Shown in pieces: positions 60,915-64,000 of a stretch of DNA of 64,000 nucleotides. The notes under the pieces are model-generated. The model saw only the letters and a list, made by a program, of their open reading frames with translations, was not told where the DNA came from and did no database searches. The DNA is from Ulva prolifera (lineage: Eukaryota > Chlorophyta > Ulvophyceae > Ulvales > Ulvaceae). A program made the translations under genes and the position numbers. How positions within the stretch are numbered: position 1 is the first letter of the stretch; each line of letters opens with the position of its first letter. The stretch covers positions 10,961,943 through 11,025,942 of the forward strand of contig CM041199.1 in NCBI GenBank assembly GCA_023078555.1, read 5' to 3'.

Positions 60915-62744
60915 ATGGACTTGGCTATAGACAAGCATACCCCCGCGCACCATAGGGAAGTTGCCAGAAACATCCTTTGATTCTGAAAGATCTAGGACGT
61001 CAAGTATGCATTGCACAGTTGTTGCTAACTCCTAGGAGTGGCGTGGAACAAAAGTGCACACTTTTCACCAACCATGTGAATGGACTTGGTTGTAGCCACG
61101 CAACCCCCCGCGCAGCAAAAGGTACGTCGCCATCAACATTCCAAGATTTTGGGGGGTATGGGATGTCCATCATTCATTGCGTATTTTTCTGCAGACACCA
61201 TGGCGTGGTGTGGTGCAAAAGTGCACACTTTCCACCAACCCATGTGAATGGACTTGGTTGTAGCCACGCAACCCCCCGCGCAGCAAAAGGTACATCGCGA
61301 TCAACATTCCAAGATGTTGGGGGGTATGGGATGTCCATCATTCATTGCGTATTTTCTGCAGACACCATGGCGTGGTGTGGTGCAAAAGTGCACATTTTCC
61401 ACCAACCCATGTGAATGGACTTGGTTGTACCCACGCACCCCCTGCGCATCAAAAGGTACGTCGCCATCAACATTCCAAGATGTTGGGGGTATGGGATGTC
61501 CATCATTCATTGCGTATTTTCTGCAGACACCATGGAGTGGTGTGGTGCAAAAGTGCACACTTTCCACCAACCCATGTGAATGGACTTGGTTGTAGCCACG
61601 CAACCCCCCGCGCATCAAAAGGTACGTCCCCATGAACATTCAAAGATGTTGGGGGGTATGGGATGTCCATCGTCCATTGCGTATTTTCTGCAGACACCAT
61701 GGAGTGGTGTGGTGCAAAAGTGCACACTTTCCACCAACCCATGTGAATGGACTTGGTTGTAGCCACGCAACCCCCCGCGCATCAAAAGGTACGTCCCCAT
61801 GAACATTCAAAGATGTTGGGGGGTATGGGATGTCCATCATCCATTGCGTATTTTCTGCAGACACCATGGAGTGGTGTGGTGCAAAAGTGTACACTTTCCA
61901 CCAACCCATGTGAATGGACTTGGTTGTAGCCACGCAACCCCCCGCGCATCAAAAGGTACATCGCCATCAACATTCCAAGATGTTGGGGGGTATGGGATGT
62001 CCATCATTCATTGCGTATTTTCTGCAGACACCATGGAGTGGTGTGGTGCAAAAGTGCACACTTTCCACCAACCCATGTGAATGGACTTGGTTGTAGCCAC
62101 GCAACCCCCCGCGCATCAAAAGGTACGTCGCCATGAACATTCCAAGATGTTGGGGGGTATGGGATGATTATCATTCATTGCATATTTGCTGCTGACTCCC
62201 AGGAGTGGCGTGGGGCAAAAGTGCACACTTTTCACCAACCTTGTGAATGGACTTGGCTATAGACAAGCATACCCCCGCGCACCATAGGGAAGTTGCCAGA
62301 AACATCCTTTGATTCTGAAAGATCTAGGACGTCAAGTATGCATTGCACAGTTGTTGCTAACTCCTAGGAGTGGCGTGGAACAAAAGTGCACACTTTTCAC
62401 CAACCATGTGAATGGACTTGGTTGTAGCCACGCAACCCCCCGCGCAGCAAAAGGTACGTCGCCATCAACATTCCAAGATGTTGGAGGGTATGGGATGTCC
62501 ATCATTCATTGCGTATTTTCTGCAGACACCATGGAGTGGTGTAATGCAAAAGTGCACACTTTCCACCAACCCATGTGAATGGACTTGGTTGTAGCCACGC
62601 AACCCCCCGCGCATGAAAAGGTGCGTCGCCATGAACATTCCAAGATGTTGGGGGGTATGGGATGATTATCATTCATTGCATATTTGCTGCTGACTCCCAG
62701 GAGTGGCGTGGGGCAAAAGTGCACACTTTTCACCAACCATGTGA
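60915..62744 (+). repeat. 11-monomer unit (1,830 bp), expanded sister of 52435-54096
   Basis: The order is A-C-C-E-C-C-C-B then A-C-B. Relative to 52435-54096 it has one extra C of 168 bp at 61080-61247, with AAGATTTTGG and five Ts in GTATTTTTCTG. Another private change is TACATCGCGATC near 61294. The block lengths differ by exactly this monomer (1,332 against 1,164 bp). Confidence 0.87.
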
Positions 62745-63242
62745 ATGGACTTGGCTATAGACAAGCATACCCCCGCGCACCATAGGGAAGTTGCCAGAAA
62801 CATCCTTTGATTCTGAAAGATCTAGGACGTCAAGTATGCATTGCACAGTTGTTGCTAACTCCCAGGAGTGGCGTGGAACAAAAGTGCACACTTTCCACCA
62901 ACCCATGTGAATGGACTTGGTTGTAGCCACGCAACCCCCCGCGCATCAAAAGGTACGTCGCCATGAACATTCCAAGATGTTGGGGGGTATGGGATGATTA
63001 TCATTCATTGCATATTTGCTGCTGACTCCTAGGAGTGGCGTGGGGCAAAAGTGCACACTTTTCACCAACCATGTGAATGGACTTGGTTGTAGCCACGCAA
63101 CCCCCCGCGCATCAAAAGGTACGTCGCCATGAACATTCCAAGATGTTGGAGGGTATGGGATGATTATCATTCATTGCATATTTGCTGCTGACTCCCAGGA
63201 GTGGCGTGGGGCAAAAGTGCACACTTTTCACCAACCTTGTGA
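62745..63242 (+). repeat. Trimer with A/C chimeric first monomer (498 bp)
   Basis: The monomer at 62745-62910 is A up to GTGGAACAAAAGTGCACACTT but ends with TCCACCAACCCATGTGA as in C, and it lacks the following post-A mark. Two B monomers follow. The switch lies in or just after the AAAAGTGCACACTT dyad. Confidence 0.87.
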
Positions 63243-64000
63243 ATGGACTTGGCTATAGACAAGCATACCCCCGCGCACCATAGGGAAGTTGCCAGAAACA
63301 TCCTTTGATTCTGAAAGATCTAGGACGTCAAGTATGCATTGCACAGTTGTTGCTAACTCCCAAGAGTGGCGTGGAACAAAAGTGCACACTTTTCACTAAC
63401 CATGTGAATGGACTTGGTTGTAGCCACGCAACCCCCCGCGCAGCAAAAGGTACGTTGCCATCAACATTCCAAGATGTTGGGGGGTATGGGATGTCCATCA
63501 TTCATTGCGTATTTTCTGCAGACACCATGGAGTGGTGTGGTGCAAAAGTGTACACTTTCCACCAACCCATGTGAATGCACTTGGTTGTAGCCACGCAACC
63601 CCCCGCGCATCAAAAGGTACATCGCCATCAACATTTTAAGATGGTGGGGGGTATGGGATGTCCATCATTCATTGCGTATTTTCTGCAGACACCATGGAGT
63701 GGTGTGGTGCAAAAGTGCACACTTTCCACCAACCCATGTGAATGGACTTGGTTGTAGCCACGCAACCCCCCGCGCATCAAAAGGTACGTCGCCATGAACA
63801 TTCCAAGATGTTAGGGGGTATGGGATGATTATCATTCATTGCATATTTGCTGCTGACTCCCAGGAGTGGCGTGGGGCAAAAGTGCACACTTTTCACCAAC
63901 CATGTGAATGGACTTGGTTGTAGCCACGCAACCCCCCGCGCATCAAAAGGTACGTCGCCATGAACATTCCAAGATGTTGGAGGGTATGGGATGATTATCA
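63243..64000 (+). repeat. Right edge: A-C-C-B and a cut B
   Basis: This is a 5-monomer subunit cut by the window end. It has several private changes in about 250 bp: CACTAACC near 63397, ATGCACTTGG at 63575, and ATTTTAAGATGGTGG near 63634. The array continues to the last base in the normal pattern. Confidence 0.88.

Larger units (their letters stand above)
1..64000 (+). repeat. Satellite DNA array, ~166-bp monomers in higher-order repeats
   Basis: The start ATGGACTTGG (ACGGACTTGG in one subfamily) recurs every 164-168 bp from position 93 to 63908, giving about 384 complete monomers, all in the same direction. I could follow the period by eye throughout and met no unique sequence, transposon or gene. 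Five monomer types (A-E) are ordered into multi-monomer subunits and larger higher-order repeats. The size near one nucleosome repeat and the HOR organisation are typical of centromeric or pericentromeric satellites. Location on a chromosome and species cannot be read from the sequence. The plus strand is arbitrary; the array has polarity but no coding strand. Confidence 0.98.

Noticed and set aside
12171-61414. Open reading frames of 60-145 codons on both strands, such as 60977-61414 (+), 12171-12578 (-) and the 115-codon frames around each E monomer.
   Set aside because: They recur on both strands at every repeat and overlap each other in several frames. Monomers of 166 and 167 bp shift the frame each unit, so none can extend. 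They have no family motif, and their variants are not codon-biased. They are by-products of a satellite with few stop codons.
1-64000. A CRISPR array.
   Set aside because: The units are 164-168 bp with no unique spacers between short repeats; whole monomers repeat.
1-64000. A CENP-B box (TTCG, four bases, A-rich and CGGGA core).
   Set aside because: No monomer type contains the required TTCG and CGGGA elements in the right spacing on either strand, as far as I could see.
1-64000. Transposon, LTR element or virus-derived insertions.
   Set aside because: The period is never broken by foreign sequence. All length changes are 1-3 bp or whole monomers.
1-64000. tRNA, rRNA or 5S rRNA gene arrays.
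   Set aside because: No A-box/B-box pair, cloverleaf or recognisable rRNA segment was seen in the monomer consensus on either strand.

Overview
The window is one uninterrupted tandem satellite array from a eukaryotic genome. I found no protein gene, RNA gene, transposon or unique sequence. Reading from the recurring start ATGGACTTGG (or ACGGACTTGG), it holds about 384 complete head-to-tail monomers of 164-168 bp (mean about 166.2 bp, about 50% GC), all in one orientation, with a cut monomer at each end. This length is close to one nucleosome plus linker, as in many centromeric and pericentromeric satellites. The organism cannot be named. Most differences between monomer types are C/T or G/A transitions at CG and CAG/CTG sites, which suggests heavy cytosine methylation and fits a plant best. 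That is inference.

There are five monomer types. A (165 bp, the most diverged, 79 copies) carries CTATAGACAAGC and a BglII site. B (166 bp) carries GATTATCATTC and TGCTGCTGACTCCC. C (167 bp) carries GTCCATCATTC, a PstI site and an NcoI site. D (166 bp, 23 copies, only right of 44.1 kb) carries ACGGACTTGGTTGCAG. E (165 bp, 8 copies, only right of 45.7 kb) carries GTACCCACGCACCCCC.

Domain I (1 to about 44,100) is built from nine kinds of multi-monomer subunit. Each starts with one A and is 2, 3, 4 or 5 monomers long (331, 498, 664-666, 831-832 bp). These are combined into successive higher-order repeats (HORs): two 25-mers (259-8569), two 33-mers (8570-19536), a 17-mer (19537-22361), two and a half 28-mers (22362-34321), two 12-mers of exactly 1,994 bp (34988-38975), and an irregular recombined zone ending in a partial 28-mer (40800-43787). 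Neighbouring copies differ at only a few bases, so amplification was recent.

Domain II (about 44,100 to 64,000) is richer in C, D and E and poor in A, with one 4,991-bp interval between A monomers. Its A-to-A blocks vary from 3 to 30 monomers, and chimeric monomers are common. It looks older or less homogenised, or built by a different series of exchanges.

Every main monomer type keeps short inverted repeats in its 3' third, even where A/B and C differ in sequence. These dyads, the A-anchored subunit grammar, the chimeric junctions and the methylation-like substitution pattern are the most interesting signals. No CENP-B box was seen, so any centromere role would have to rest on other features.
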